A stretch of 60,701 nucleotides of DNA, from the NCBI GenBank assembly GCA_002683825.1, contig NYUD01000019.1, positions 129,810 through 190,510 of the forward strand, in the 5' to 3' direction. This document shows positions 59,997-60,701 of this stretch, piece after piece; the first letter of the stretch is position 1, and every line of letters starts with the position of its first letter. Source of the stretch: Planctomycetota bacterium (GTDB lineage: Bacteria > Planctomycetota > UBA1135 > GCA-002686595). The notes beneath the pieces are model-generated. The model was not told the origin of the DNA. It did not search any database and saw nothing but the letters and a program-made list of their open reading frames with translations. A program made the translations under genes and the position numbers.

Positions 59997-60701
59997 ATGA
60001 AGAGAGCTAGTTGGCTCGTAGCTCAACTGGGGGCCATTGGGTTGTTCTGCGCCTGCGGCGCGGATCCCGGCCCCCCCAGCGATTTGACCTCCGGCGGGCA
60101 TCAGCCCGGGAGCCCTTCCGGGCCCGTCCAGCAGGACGAAACGACCCCGAGCACCCGTCCGCCCCTCGGCGGACCGAGAGAAGGCCTGACCGTGGATCAG
60201 CTCGCCGCGTTCGAACGCGGCCGCATCGTCTTCGAACACCGCTGGACTCCCAGCGAGGGGTTGGGCCCGCGCTACAACGCCGTCGCCTGTGCCTCGTGCC
60301 ACAGCACGCCCGTCACCGGCGGTTCGGCTCAGCTGTACCGCAACTTCTATCTTGCTGCAGCCGGCCCGCAGGGTTCCCAGGGCGCCGTGAGTGGACTACC
60401 GAGCTTCATCGTTCCGGCCTACGGGGTAGACCCCGGAAGAATCCCAGCACCGGACCCGATGGACCCCCTCGCGCCAACGGATATTTTTTCTCTTGAGCGC
60501 GGCCGCACAGTCATTCCGGATTTTGTCGGAATGACTCCGGTGACCATGGCGCAGCGCGGATCCGTTCCGATCTTCGGAGTGGGTCTGTTCGAGTTCGTCA
60601 CGAATGCGACCATCGTGGCCGGGGCCGATTGGAACGACAGTGACTCCGACGGTATCAGCGGGCGCATCAACCATGACAGCGAGGGTGTGGGGCGTTTCGG
60701 A
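59997..60701 (+). CDS. Diheme oxidoreductase (DHOR/DUF1111 family), 3' partial
   Basis: The frame is open from the ATG at 59997 to the right edge (235 residues) and is cut by the window. The N-terminus MKRASWLVAQLGAIGLFCAC is an export, probably lipoprotein, signal. A low-complexity linker follows (SDLTSGGHQPGSPSGPVQQD). The family motif GLGPRYNAVACASCHSTPVTGG contains the first heme-binding CxxCH (CASCH). Further family segments are FGVGLFEFVTNATI and the acidic SDSDGISGRINHDSEGVGRFG. The second CxxCH should lie beyond the window. DHOR proteins are periplasmic diheme cytochromes of unclear substrate, sometimes called thiol oxidoreductases. Confidence 0.87.
   Translation, partial: MKRASWLVAQLGAIGLFCACGADPGPPSDLTSGGHQPGSPSGPVQQDETTPSTRPPLGGPREGLTVDQLAAFERGRIVFEHRWTPSEGLGPRYNAVACASCHSTPVTGGSAQLYRNFYLAAAGPQGSQGAVSGLPSFIVPAYGVDPGRIPAPDPMDPLAPTDIFSLERGRTVIPDFVGMTPVTMAQRGSVPIFGVGLFEFVTNATIVAGADWNDSDSDGISGRINHDSEGVGRFG

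Overview
The window is a high-GC (clearly above 60% by eye), gene-dense bacterial chromosome segment with about 43 protein genes, no tRNA or rRNA, no insertion sequences and no CRISPR array. The gene content (HEAT plus VWA-like protein, two FGly-type sulfatases, tandem FG-GAP/ASPIC-UnbV proteins, a MORN plus alpha/alpha-toroid protein, an SPFH/zinc-ribbon module, a PafA-type phosphatase, a very long PKD-repeat surface protein, a diheme oxidoreductase) suggests a free-living aquatic or soil heterotroph of a Planctomycetota- or Myxococcota-like lineage. I cannot assign the phylum from sequence alone.

Layout. 0-3.3 kb: a HEAT/VWA-like protein cut by the window edge, a secreted sulfatase and a convergent SpoIIAA-like protein. 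3.5-16.8 kb: a long plus-strand run of two paralogous FG-GAP/ASPIC-UnbV proteins, a MORN-repeat/terpene-cyclase-fold protein, an unknown secreted protein, and a two-gene molybdoenzyme in which the four-cluster ferredoxin and the NrfD anchor are fused and neither gene has a Tat signal. 16.8-20.2 kb: an SPFH/zinc-ribbon membrane module with a divergent zinc-ribbon membrane protein. 20.3-25.7 kb: an M24 peptidase, then a minus-strand run (membrane glycosyltransferase-like protein, fRMsr-type GAF protein, DinB-like, DUF1579), then a CxxC-rhodanese protein.

25.67-26.11 kb holds no gene. It is a stretch of perfect hairpins ending in a textbook terminator, and four of its loops carry CCTCC/CTCCTGCC-type sequence. 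This is the strongest candidate for something undescribed in the window.

26.1-33.1 kb: a lone pseudopilin, a PafA-like phosphatase, a secreted propeller-like protein and an aroA-gpmI overlap pair. 33.2-42.9 kb: ArsI-type C-As lyase, 2-AEP transaminase, phosphonopyruvate decarboxylase, an asparagine-synthase-like protein, a second sulfatase, an APH-type kinase and an MsbA-type ABC exporter. This looks like part of a phosphonate/glycan assembly and export locus, but PEP mutase is not in the window. 43.2-52.9 kb: a membrane protein, a large secreted unknown, a pentapeptide-repeat protein divergent from a 5'-3' exonuclease, a hydroxypyruvate-isomerase-like protein, a methyltransferase, and a DUF2868/GTPase pair. 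52.9-60.7 kb: an 18-PKD-domain protein and a TraF-like outer-membrane protein, each preceded by an 11-nt C:G homopolymer, and a diheme oxidoreductase cut by the right edge.

Starts were moved from the longest ORF where a signal peptide, ribosome binding site or neighbour made an internal start more likely; this is noted per entry.
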